In this document: one piece after another, positions 44,385-54,636 of the stretch
How positions within the stretch are numbered: position 1 is the first letter of the stretch
Layout: every line of letters begins with the position of its first letter
From: Byssothecium circinans
Lineage: Eukaryota > Ascomycota > Dothideomycetes > Pleosporales > Massarinaceae
Direction: 5' to 3'
Length of the DNA stretch: 64,000 bases
NCBI GenBank assembly: GCA_010015675.1
Contig: ML977001.1
Location: 639,816-703,815, forward strand
Position numbers and translations under genes: made by a program
Notes under the pieces: generated by a model
Databases searched by the model: none
Told to the model about the DNA's origin: nothing
What the model saw: only the letters and a program-made list of their open reading frames with translations

Positions 44385-46155
44385 TTCTGCTCTTTGGAGT
44401 CGAGCGAAGGGAGTAAGTGCGTAGAGTGACGACAGTGGCTCTTTCTTCCTCTATAAGCGGAAGGGTAGGAAGTATTTAAAACGAGCTGAACTGGAAGGGG
44501 TCTGGGTTGCTTCTCAATATAGAAGACCGGTATTAGGTGAAGATCTAGTGATTGTGGGAGTGTCGCTGTATCGGCGAAGATCGATGGTTTGATAGACAGT
44601 GGAGAAGATCAGGCGTCTCTTAAATAGGTCGACAGAGCTGTAGATCCCGAGTACAACGCTGGTCAGCTATTGCACTGGTCCGCAGCGAGATCGCAGATCG
44701 ACGGAAAATTCACGAAGATCGTATTTTTGTGGGCACACGTGGGCACCGCGAAGACTGTCATTGTGAAATAAAAACTTGTTATGCACTGCAGTGCCATGTT
44801 GCCAGGCTGAGCTACTCGTGGACACCTGCTGCTACTTTCGGGAGGCAATGGTTAGAGGTAGTGTAATGGAGGATGTCATAGGAAGAGATGGCGGTGAATG
44901 TCGTGTTGTGCTACGGGAGGGACGATAAGGTCGCTGCTGGATGGACAGTAGCCAAGTCAAACCTCGTGTTGGAGTCACATTCCGGGACCGTAGCCGAAAC
45001 CAACAATCGGTGGACCTGCGGAGAGAATGGCGTAGTAGGGTGGCTACATTCCTGATTTGTGTGTGGCGTGTGGACGTATGCAAAGTAACCTGTCTGAGAG
45101 ATTGGTGGCTGATTGATAGGGTGTGCAAGAGTGTGTGCGAGCTGATAAGAGTCAGTGGTGTGGACGGCTGTTGAAGCTAATCTTCGAGACATGTGCGTGA
45201 GACATGTTGAGATGAGAATGGGGCCCACCTGCGATTACTGTTTATCTGTCTGTCCTTCTTCTTGACATCGGATCTTTTTTCTCGGGTGCGTGGAAGGCGA
45301 CTATTCTACATTCCACTCGGCCCACCACACGTGCTAGATCAAATGCATTCCAGATTTCAATCCATGTACCAGGAATAGCTCCTGTCAATTCGGGCTGCTG
45401 GAGAAAATTTCCGTACATGCAAGGGGTATACGTATCGGTCCGTCGAGATTCACTTTGTGACTTGGCGAAAGATGTGTGCATGTTGATAGTGAGGTATTGC
45501 AACGGATGTGACATGCTTGAGACTCGTAATAGTGGCCCAAGGGGATCCGCCGTTAGGCACAACTCGGAGAGATATGGTCACGGCGTCATCAAGGTCGTGA
45601 TGATATGCGGCTTTGTTGTTCATGGTTTTCGGATTTTCTATTGGAGAGAGCTGACATGATAGCTCCGTAACCCTAACAGACAGTACATTGGTCAGGTTAA
45701 AGGATGTCGTAATATTCGCTGATCGCAGGACCACATCAGAGGGAAGTGGAAACATGTTTGTAGGAACGAACCTCCTGAAACATTTTATCCTTCCCTAACT
45801 TCAGCTACCCGTTGGAGCACGCGGATATTTTAAGACTCGGAAAGATGCACCAAGTGATTGATGAGGGTAGTGATAGAGGAACTGCATATGCAATGTATCG
45901 AATGCTCGGGGGACGGACGGTAAAGGTAAAGGCCGTGAGAACGAAGTACTGCGGAAACGTTTCAATCACACGTGTTTCAGGCTGACGATGGCATATAGGA
46001 CAAAGTGAGTCGAAGCAAATGAAAACAACATGCACCGCTGGTGTTCTAAAGCCTTATCAGCAGCTGACTGGATTAGTGATACCTTGATGTAATCTCGTGG
46101 AATCGCGCGATACCATCGTAATCCCAAGGCATCCCACCCTCGCGATCCTTCTCAC
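44385..46155. other. Gene-poor stretch
   Basis: A TTTAAATACT-like motif around 44470 (minus strand) probably serves the secreted-protein gene. Minus-strand open frames at 45242-45562 and 45450-45755 overlap in different frames and could be exons of a lost or multi-intron gene, but I found no consistent joins. Nothing else was identified. Confidence 0.35.
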
Positions 46156-48439
46156 TTAAAGCCTACTATACCAACTCTCATGCGAATAGTCCTTCTTTGG
46201 CCCAGAAACATCATACGTAATACCAAACGTTTCCAGCCCCGCCCCCCGAAAGCGGAACTCGCATTTATTCTTGTACGTGTCGGGACTGCACCAATGATGA
46301 CCCTTCGCAAACCAGCCATGATACGTGTCCCCAGGAGAGTAAAACTCCCACGTGTTGAAGAGCGTGCTTGTTGTGAGGCCGTTTTCTTCTACAAACCACG
46401 CTGTGATGGTGTCGGTTGCTTCATTGTACCGATAGACATAGCGCCGCGTAGCTGGGAATGAGAATCCGTTATCCATGGTGAGTGTGCCTTCCTCCACGTA
46501 AAGATACTCAGCTGCATAGGTGTCAGATGTCGGTGTTCGAGGATGGAAGTGTGCGGTGCCTTTGAATGTGCCTCCCGGCATTGTGTTGGCGAGTCGAGAG
46601 TCGATCTTGCGCTGAATCGTCCATCTGCCTTGCATGCCTCTAAATGAGGCCGCAGCAACGAATCGCGCCCTGTTTTCTGACTGCTGCAGTATGTCGTTGA
46701 CTTCGCGAATCACACTCAACGCTTCATCATTTGTCTTGGTACTGCAGTAGCGCGCGGGGAAGGCCGGACCTCTTTGGCCACCGAATGCAGAGTCGTCGCG
46801 CTGTACGCCGGCCAGCCTTGAGAATTCGTCAATCAAACCCACATAGTCGGCCATCCAGAATTGGGGAACATTCGGAGCGCGGTGCTTGATAGCGTCGCGC
46901 ACCTGTTGAGCCTGGGAAACATCCATGTTTGACAACTGAGTGTCTCCGCCAGAGGCGGTATCCCATGTTTGCGCAACAATATGGGCTTGCATCTCCATGA
47001 CCCCCCAGAAAGGTCCCTCGTAGAAACCGACAAACGCGATGTTCGACACCTCTGGGCTAAAGATCGACCCTGGTGAGAGTAGAAATGGAACGCGATGACA
47101 TTCGGGGTCGTACCCCAATGCCTGCTTCACATCTTCGGCGAGGTAATCAAGGTGCACTTGAAAGCCTGTAGCTTCTATGATGCCGACGACTTCGTTGATA
47201 GAATTTCGAGACTAGGCTCGTTAGCATTGGTGAGGTAATAGCAAGATGGGAATCACCTACCCCTTCATGGTTCGCAAAAGGTCCTCTGGATACGGTCTCG
47301 ACAGTGAAACGATCAACGATAGAGTCATTCTCTGGTTGGTCTACGATACTTTCCACCCGCCCTTGTACCGGGACTATTAGCCCGGATCTTACGAAGTCAC
47401 TGTAAGTGTCTGAAATGCCCGTGAAGGCGGGATAATGCGTGGTATTGGGCTTGTAGATCAGCTCCTCGCGATGAGTGTCTCGCTGGTCGCCACCAATAAC
47501 GGACCGAATGAACTCATGTCCTTTCTTTGCCTTCTCTGGCGGCATTAAGCCATTGGATGCTGCGATAGGGCCGTCGCCTCGTCGACTCAGATTGTACAGA
47601 TTGAGATCGAGCGGGAGAAAGTGAGGGGAGAGGTTGTGCTCTTGAATCGCTGTGTTGTACGGATTTTGCGGTATGTAGCGTGGGAGGCAGTAGAAAGGTC
47701 GATTGAAGACATGGTAAATGGTGCTCTCAGCCCACGCAGGCTTCTCCGTGCTGGGTGAATGCCTTGCGCTGGAGATCTGAAATGCTGCAGTGGCGGCGGC
47801 CTCCGAACCACTGATGCCACCGCCGATCACGACAATCTTCCCGGGCGTTCCCGTGAGCGATTCGACTTTGCGGAATTCGGATGAGTGTTGTGTCCTCACA
47901 GCAGCGTCTAGACCTGGGGATCGGCGAACATTGTGTGCGGGGCGGTCGAAGAAGCCGCTGGCAATGACTAAGTAGTCAAATGTGTCTTTTGATTCGATCT
48001 GTGTCGATGTATCAATGGAAGTCACGTTCCATGTTCCCGATTGTCCAGATCGCCCCACTGCCGTTACCTGTTTGTTCAGGCGAATGACATCTGGCAAAAA
48101 CCTCTTGGCATAAGCCTCGAGATAGCGACCGACCTGCCACGCTCTCGGAAAAATGGGGAGTGTCGCTGAAGCCTTCAACTCCGAGCTTGCATCTGAGAGA
48201 TCCACTGAACTCCAAGACTGGTCTGAGAAAGCGACTGTCCAGCGACTCAAATTTGTGCGCATATGAGGGCTGCACTTGACGCCCGTCTCGCTGGGGAGAC
48301 TCCTCCACATCCCTCCTATTCGCTCAGCAGCTTCAAACACAGTTACTTTGAACTTCGCGTCTCCGCCATGTTGTAGCAATGTTTTGGCCGTGACCAAACC
48401 GGCTGGACCGCCACCCACCACAGCAACAGTCTTTTGCAT
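46156..48439 (-). CDS. Flavin monooxygenase-like protein with C-terminal DUF6314 domain
   Basis: Exons 48439-47261 and 47211-46156, joined in phase 0 over a 49-base intron (branch GCTAAC), encode 744 residues. The first 540 or so are FMO-like: FAD motif VVGGGPAGL (residues 8-16), FEAAERIGGMW, and a second Rossmann motif VIGGGISGSEAA for NADPH. The classical FMO identity motif FxGxxxHxxxF is not evident. The last 165 residues match DUF6314: GRWTIQRKID, GTAHFHPR, EEGTL, RRYVYRYNE, HHWCSPDTYKNK and the terminal GPKKDY. The DUF6314 function is unknown; fusion suggests it handles the substrate or product of the oxidation. The protein is likely cytosolic and the substrate is unknown. The fusion is encoded continuously within exon 2. 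Confidence 0.88.
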
Positions 48440-48919
48440 CCCAAGGCAAATCTGGGAAGGAAAAGAGCCTAGAAGTTCGGAAAGACAAGAGAAAGAATAT
48501 TCGTTAAAGAGAGATTGGAGAGTAAATCAAGGGTGTGTTTGGGGCCTGGATCTGCGATATCGGCTTTCAGCATCCAAGCTTTCATTGGCATTAGAACCAA
48601 TCGTGAGGCTTCCGTCCCAAGACAGATATGGCAGGTTCGTAAGGAGTGGCGATCACGGTAAGGTGTTGAGTAAGGTGTCGAGGATGAGGATGGCTGGCAA
48701 CGGGTTGCGGATCGAAATGTTCTAGCCACTACTCGCTAGTGCAGCCAATCAATCGTCCGAAGTCGGCAGCGCCGCTCGCACGGCATCGAGAGAGTTGCAT
48801 GACAGAGGTGGTGATGTTTCAATATTTGAATTGCCCAAGGTCGAGGAGATGAACAAGAGAACCGGTCAAGGGACCAGAAGGCAATCGATTGCTGCTGTGA
48901 ACGAAGAGACGAAAATGGT
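48440..48919. other. Intergenic stretch
   Basis: The promoter of the FMO gene (minus) and the 3' flank of the LYRM2-like gene (minus). The 149-codon plus-strand frame 48276-48725 mostly overlaps the FMO gene antisense and is a shadow. Confidence 0.4.
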
Positions 48920-49292
48920 TTAAGACAACAATCCCGAATTGATCAGCGTGCTCTTCATCTGGTCTACCTGCGTCTTGCCATGCTGCCAAACATATTAGTT
49001 AGACCATCTTCAGCTATCATCACGGAGTGGGAAGACGTACGGAAATGAGATAACGGATCTGGCTGAGGTCTGTCTCGTGGCGATGCCGCGCAAATTCTGT
49101 CCTGGCAAAGTCGCGCATCTCTTTCTTAGTCGCGACATCTGAGATGGATGCTGTGCTTCGCACAATGTCTTTCCACAGGGCTAACGCGCGTTGCCGCTGG
49201 ATGAAATGGTCGAGACTCATGGGGGTCTTGCCGCGCAGGCGCAGTCTAGATGGCGAGGCGACCGTGGCGTAAGCTCTTGTAATGGCTTTCAT
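48920..49292 (-). CDS. LYR-motif protein, LYRM2-like
   Basis: Exons 49292-49041 and 48982-48920 joined over a 58-base intron (GTACGT donor, GTCTAAC branch) encode 104 residues. The N-terminus (MKAITRAYATVASPSRLRLRGK) is a typical mitochondrial presequence. The family core KTPMSLDHFIQRQRALALWK, then EMRDFARTEFARHRHETD and IRYLISHGKTQVDQM is diagnostic of LYRM2. The second exon supplies the end of that core, which confirms the splice. LYR proteins act in mitochondrial complex or Fe-S assembly; LYRM2 is linked to complex I. I prefer this ATG over upstream in-frame ones (to 49421), which would mask the presequence. It is divergent from Nat4. Confidence 0.92.
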
Positions 49293-49782
49293 TTTGTTTA
49301 CGCAGAGATTGTTCGGGAGATGAGCAATTGATGCCGCAATGTCAACATCGATGATGGGAAAAGACATGATGCGGCTCTGCGGGAAGAAAGTGTTGATGAT
49401 GATGTAAGCGGAACGCGTCACGACTCAGATCTCACACGTCCAGATCAGTACTCTTTACGACCACAACAATGACCACATAAATGATCGACTTGGGCGTCGT
49501 AAAGATAATTCTCGGTGTCTGAACTGCTGGAAAAATCTGGCATGCGCGGAAAATAGCCGCAGTGTGAATTTTCACATCGGTGCGCAGAACGCTGGCGGAA
49601 CGCGTTCCTCAAATCCTTTCCGCGCGTCCAGCTCCCCATTTTCCAATGTAAAATACCCGACATCCTACTGCATATTCTTCCAGACATTCCTACCTTGTTG
49701 ATAGGCGTCGATACCACCAGAAAATCGTCTTGTTGTACCGGATTCTTGAAAGCAAGCGATCAACAACACACACTCTCACATC
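49293..49782. promoter_or_regulatory. Divergent promoter of LYRM2-like and Nat4-like genes
   Basis: A 490-base region separates two head-to-head conserved genes. No gene lies inside; the upstream extension of the LYRM2 frame enters it but is probably leader. Confidence 0.5.
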
Positions 49783-50448
49783 ATGAAAGATCCACCACGA
49801 CAGGAAGACTGGGACGACGACGCTCTACGTGTAGTATGGGACAGAGCACAAGAGAAGAAGAACATCAAAGGAGCACCTACCGTCAAGCTAGAACTGCGCC
49901 GCGCCAAAGATCTCTCGCCCACCGACCTCGAAGCATGCCTCAACATCGTCAAGTATACATCCTATGACGACTACAAGAGGTCAAGCACGGGCTGGAACGA
50001 GAGGAAAAAGAAAGAAGAAATGGCAGATCCGGAAATGACCTACTTACTCATTCGTGCTGATTCTACGTCCCACGAGACCTTCGCACCCACGCTTGACACG
50101 GATATCCTCGCCTTCACGTCCTTCAAGTTCGAATTCGACGATCCACCGTACACGTCCCGCCCCGTCATCTACATATATGAGGTCCATGTCGGAGAGAAGC
50201 TACGAGGTAGGGGCTTGGCCAAATACATGGTCTGGTGTATTGAGGCAATGGCGGATACGAGGGGGATATCAAAGACGATGTTGACGGTCTACGTAAGCAA
50301 TGAGGCAGCTATCAAAGCGTACAAGAGACTAGGGTACACGCGGGATGAGGCTTCGCCGCCGGATAGGAAAATGCGGGGCCGGGTTATCAAAGCGGACTAC
50401 ATGATCATGAGCAAGTTCTGGGGCGAGGCAGGTGATGCTAAGGGCTAA
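49783..50448 (+). CDS. NAT4: N-alpha-acetyltransferase 40 (NatD) homologue
   Basis: An intronless gene of 221 residues, the usual size for Nat4/NAA40. The GNAT core is clear: VIYIYEVHVGEKLRGRGLAKYMV contains the acetyl-CoA-binding R-G-R-G-L-A loop, followed by TMLTVYVSNEAAIKAYKRLGY and the family hallmark DEASPPD. This enzyme acetylates the N-terminus of histones H4 and H2A, probably while they are being made, and acts in nucleus and cytosol. The N-terminal region is charged (DDALRVVWDRAQEKKN). The start fits homologues; the upstream intergenic region is shared with LYRM2. Confidence 0.9.
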   Translation: MKDPPRQEDWDDDALRVVWDRAQEKKNIKGAPTVKLELRRAKDLSPTDLEACLNIVKYTSYDDYKRSSTGWNERKKKEEMADPEMTYLLIRADSTSHETFAPTLDTDILAFTSFKFEFDDPPYTSRPVIYIYEVHVGEKLRGRGLAKYMVWCIEAMADTRGISKTMLTVYVSNEAAIKAYKRLGYTRDEASPPDRKMRGRVIKADYMIMSKFWGEAGDAKG

Positions 50449-51020
50449 GTCTGCCCCACTCAAGATGATGAGGACACTTCGAAAGCGGAAGGCGTACTCT
50501 TCCCACGCAAAGTATTCGGGAAGGCGCGTCTAGGTGTTGTACATGTTGACGAGAGGTCAGATATCAGTGAGTAGGCGGTCATGGCGCCATGGCCTAGAGA
50601 GCGTGACGGTGCTCTGCACCTGGGCAGGCCATTTTTGGTCAAAGCATCACATGTGCGGAGATGCGTTCTATGGTCTGCGATCAAGGAGATTACGCATGCC
50701 AATCCGCGTCACCAGCAAGCCGCTCCTTCCTCACTTCGTCGTCACTCAGTCCCAATTTGACCGACCTCAGGCAAGCGCCCCACTCATGTGCCAGTCACCT
50801 GCGCTATTCAAAGCTCAATCCTGTCATTCACGGCCCACTTAAGATTGCGAATACCCGTTCACCTCCAATCCGGCGTCCCCGCTGTCCCCGTTCTACGGCA
50901 CCTCGTTCCATTCGAGCCTAGCGCACAATCGTCACTGTCTATATAAACAGGTGTCTCCTCCCAGCTTCTTCGTTCCTCCTACGCCACTCATCCCCCCATT
51001 TTTCCCTTGCGAGGACGAAC
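50449..51020. promoter_or_regulatory. Intergenic region with TATA box
   Basis: The Nat4 3' flank followed by TATATAAA at 50940-50947, 75-80 bases ahead of an ATG at 51021. The frames inside are short shadows. Confidence 0.45.
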
Positions 51021-51894
51021 ATGTCGCTCGGTGAGTATCTCTGCTCCTTCGACCCCGATCTCGCTGACAGTTTCAAGCCTGGAACGTGAAGTTGCTTTAG
51101 AAAAGGCCCTTGGTAAGATCACCTTCCTCACTCTCAGTATGAGCTTGACTAACTGACTGGTATAGGGTCTGGCCATCGCGGCGACGGACCCAAGGGCCAA
51201 GCGCGATCCCAAAAAATTCCACACGGGCAACCGCGATGTCTTAACGCAGCACCCAGATTACACTGGAGCACAATTCCGGCAAAGTTGCTTTGGATGTGTG
51301 GCGCCCTTTGGTAGGTTCCTCCTTCCCTCCTCTCAACAGGACATGACTAACAGACGCAGGGCACCCACGCTCGAAAAGTCCACGTACCGCATCGAGTTCA
51401 AGGCCGCCGCCTTTGCTCTTAAAGCCACATTTACGAGTGTTTACTGCAGCACATCGCCAACATGCGACAGCAAATTGGCCCGGTCGTCACGACCTCCAAC
51501 TTGAACGAGCATCAGCGTCGAGCTTGATGGTCCTATTCTAGAATCGACTGTCATAGTAAGTCTCTCTCCCTTCCCCTTCTCACGACCTCACTAACAACGT
51601 CTCTCAGCCTGGTCGTCGCCAATGCCTGCCGCAGCACAAGATCGACAACCCACGCCCTCTCAACAGATGGTCACGCCGATGCTTCACACAATCTGACGAC
51701 GAAATCTACCCGATCATGTACCTCTGCATGAACATGGAATGGATGGTTAGATGGTGGGCCAAGCAAGCTTGTTGCCAATGCTCTCACAGTCTCATACTCG
51801 GCATGTTCACGTCGATTCAACCGGCTTCAATCACTTTTTCCCGCCAACCCACAGGCCCCTGTCAAGTCAAGCCCAGCGCTGTCAATTGATGATA
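51021..51894 (+). pseudogene. Multi-intron gene, probably decayed
   Basis: A TATA box (50940) and ATG (51021) are followed by at least four textbook introns: 51031-51070, 51113-51165 (branch CTAAC/CTGAC), 51311-51359 (branch GACTAAC) and 51556-51607. Splicing the first three gives a 113-codon frame ending at 51504, but its residues look unnatural. Better protein appears in other frames: exon 3 reads IAATDPRAKRDPKKFHTGNRD and VLTQHPDYTGAQFRQ; exon 4 reads LLQHIANMRQQIGPVVTTSN; the last exon reads LPQHKIDNPRPLNRW and MYLCMNMEWMVRWW to a stop near 51891. Conserved splice sites with inconsistent frames point to a gene that recently took one or more indels. Family unknown. Confidence 0.5.
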
Positions 51895-52181
51895 TACGGA
51901 AGCAGTATTCAGTCACATGGCTCAGAACAGAATTCACCACTTTTTATCTTTACTTCCTGTCTTTTGCTCTAAATGTGATCCATCCTAGTCATCGTGCTTT
52001 ACCGTAACCACCGCCCATGACCTCACCGATGCCGGCTCGCCAGTGCGACGAGTACGTGAATCAACGTTCCTGTCGCAGTAGAAATACTTAGCACAACTTT
52101 TGGAGAGCATGCCAAAGAGGCAGTCGGTGGACAAGATACGCCTAAGCAAGCCGTCATGCTTGCGAAACCAACAGCCACTCA

Positions 52182-54383
52182 TCACCGCTCCCGCCCCACA
52201 ATCCCCCAAGTAATACCCAGCACGATCCCCACTCCCGCAACGCAACTCGCAACCTGCACCGCAATCCTCACCACCAGCGTGCCCGTCCCATACGCACCAC
52301 TCCTCTTCATGCACGGCCCAAACAACCTATAACAAGCCGCCTGCAACATGAACGCAACACCACAGCATACAATCCCCATCATGAACAAGACATGGAAGTT
52401 CGCACCGATGACAGAAGCCCGAGCCAACGGCGTCAAGATACAAGCATCATCTCCCGAGCTTGAGAGGTAATTGGAAGGCACGTCGATACTGGAAGGTGTC
52501 CAGGCATGGGAATTCCCAGCTTCTGTCTTGCCCGTCGGGGGATTTCCTTGGCCTTGGAGACGGAGTTGTGTTTTTAGCTCGTAGCATTCGAACGCTAGGG
52601 TGGCTTCTACCTTTGCCAGTGAAACGAAATAGAAGATGGCAAGGCCCGTCCAACCCATGCCTTGCAGCCAATATAAGAGCCAGTGTGCGGGGGCAATGTC
52701 GTGGTGGAGGGATGTGGCGAAGGTGCTACCGGACCCGTTTGGGAGAGCGTTGGAAGGTTGTTGGGTGAACCAGTGGTAGAGGACTACGTACCACCGGTTG
52801 GGATGGCGGGCTGTGTGTGTGGCCGGAAGTGGAAGGTTGTTGTGAGGAGGTTTGAGGTTGGAAGGGGGGCTGTAGTTGGGACGATGGGAGTCCGAGTGTG
52901 GAGTGTGGACGACGGGGAGAGGGGGGCGGACGTTGGCGTTTGTCTTGCTGGCAGTAGTGTGTGCAGACCGAGTGGGTCGCGGATGCGATATCCTCAGTGG
53001 AGGAATGGTAGGCTGCCTTCTAGGCGCCGGATGACCATTGCTGTCGCCTTCCGTCTCAGATGTCGTCCATCTAGTGTGCGTAGAAGAGCGTCGACCGCGT
53101 GCTGTGTAAGCTCGTCTCGATACTGGCGCGGTTCCCAAGCGCTCACCATCTGCAGAAGGTCTGGAAGAAATGCTAATCGGCCCTTCACATCCCATGACTT
53201 CTACTTCAGGACCGATCGTATCCCCGAAGAAGTCACACTCATCGACCTTGTCCGTTTCCATACTGCTCGTCTCACCCTGACACATTCGCAACTCTCCTCG
53301 ATCTTCGGTAAGGCTTTCATACGAACCCGGCGTCGAGGACTGCACGTCCCGAATAGTGGAAGGAAAGGCCCATTGTGGGCGTCGATGACTGCGGGGTGGA
53401 ATGGGAGGCGGTGCGTCTTCTATTTGACCAACCGAGTCGCCAAAATAGTCGTCTCCATCCCTTTCTGTCATTCCACTCACAGCACTGCGGCAGCTGGGAG
53501 TGCGTGCGATTTCAAGCTGCGCCTTTTGGCTGTGATGTCTCTCGAGGCTCTCACCGTTGACGATACCAGGCCTCCCCGACCGTGGCCCTTGGAAGAGAAC
53601 CGCCCGCAGATCTTCACGTTGGATCACAGCATTGCGGCCACAAAAAAGTGGAGTGATATCCCGGTGCTGATAAGTGGCTTGCTGCGTTGTACAAGAGGCT
53701 TCTCCACGTACACTACTACTTCTCCTCATTGTGTTTGTGTCCGTCTTGGTGTACGCTTGACTCATGTGTCGTCGACGCTCGATTGCTTCGAGAGAGACCG
53801 CGTGGACATCGGCCGGAGGATCTCTCACCGGCGCCTTCCCCTTCCTGTATCTTTTCTTGACACGAGGGGTACGTTGAAGAGGGAATGGCTCACCATCCAT
53901 ACCCTTGACCTGGTGACTACCACACCTACGGCCCACGGATGCGATGCTTGATCTCGTCTCTGGCTCAGACTGCGACCCAGTCGATTTCGAATGACTGAAC
54001 GTCCGCACCAGATTCGGAATTTGGATGTTGATCGGGGAACGCACTCGACCATCGAGGAATTGCTCTTGATCGGCGATGATAGTGCCCGAATTAGGGCGAT
54101 TTCGGGATTCTGAGCCGTTAGTTATGTCGTTTGGGTCTCCAGCGGCTTCTGAGGCTTGTAATCGCATGGGTGGCATGCGTGGGCGGAAGGCGTGGTGACG
54201 TTGCGAGCGGCGGCGTCGTGAGGGTATGATTTCACTGCCCTGTTGGCATTGTCAGTTGCAGTGACAATGGAGAACTGATATACGTACAGAAGAGGATTGA
54301 AGTGTCGGGCTCCGCTCTCCCTCAGCGTGCTTTGAGTCACTAGAGGAGACTGTAACTCTACGGCGTACTTCTAATATCGACAT
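52182..54383 (-). CDS. Hypothetical membrane protein with long disordered N-terminus
   Basis: Exons 54383-54288 and 54239-52182 joined over a 48-base intron (GTACGT donor, AACTGAC branch, ACAG acceptor) encode 717 residues. The first 480 or so are Ser/Arg/Pro-rich and disordered, with basic patches (RVKKRYRKGK), a Pro motif (PPPIPPRS) that could bind SH3 domains, and two acidic repeats DDYFGDSVGQIE and CDFFGDTIGPEVE. The C-terminal 230 residues have about three membrane helices (WLLYWLQGMGWTGLAIFYFVS; VLFMMGIVCCGVAFMLQAACY; VVRIAVQVASCVAGVGIVLGI). The family is not recognised. The FFGD-type duplicated motif may be a short linear interaction motif. Confidence 0.8.
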
Positions 54384-54636
54384 CTCGACCTGTGTGCAGT
54401 GTAGCCACAGTCAATCAACTGTGAGAGCGCTGCTTGATGGGCCATCGACGGGATGGGAGTCTTGCGTATGGTGAAAAGATGGAGCTCTCAGCCCAAGTAA
54501 GGCGTGCTGCTGATGGTCGTCTCGATCGCGACTCAAAATGCCGCATTATGGGATCTCAGCGGTCCACGCGCCAACCATGATGCAGCTGCTTCAAAAGCGT
54601 GTTGGTAACGTCTCTCAAGAGTGGAGCGGCCAGAAA

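Noticed and set aside
52683..53951. 422-codon plus-strand frame antisense to the membrane-protein gene
   Set aside because: Shadow of the minus-strand gene, whose frame has the membrane helices and a closing intron.
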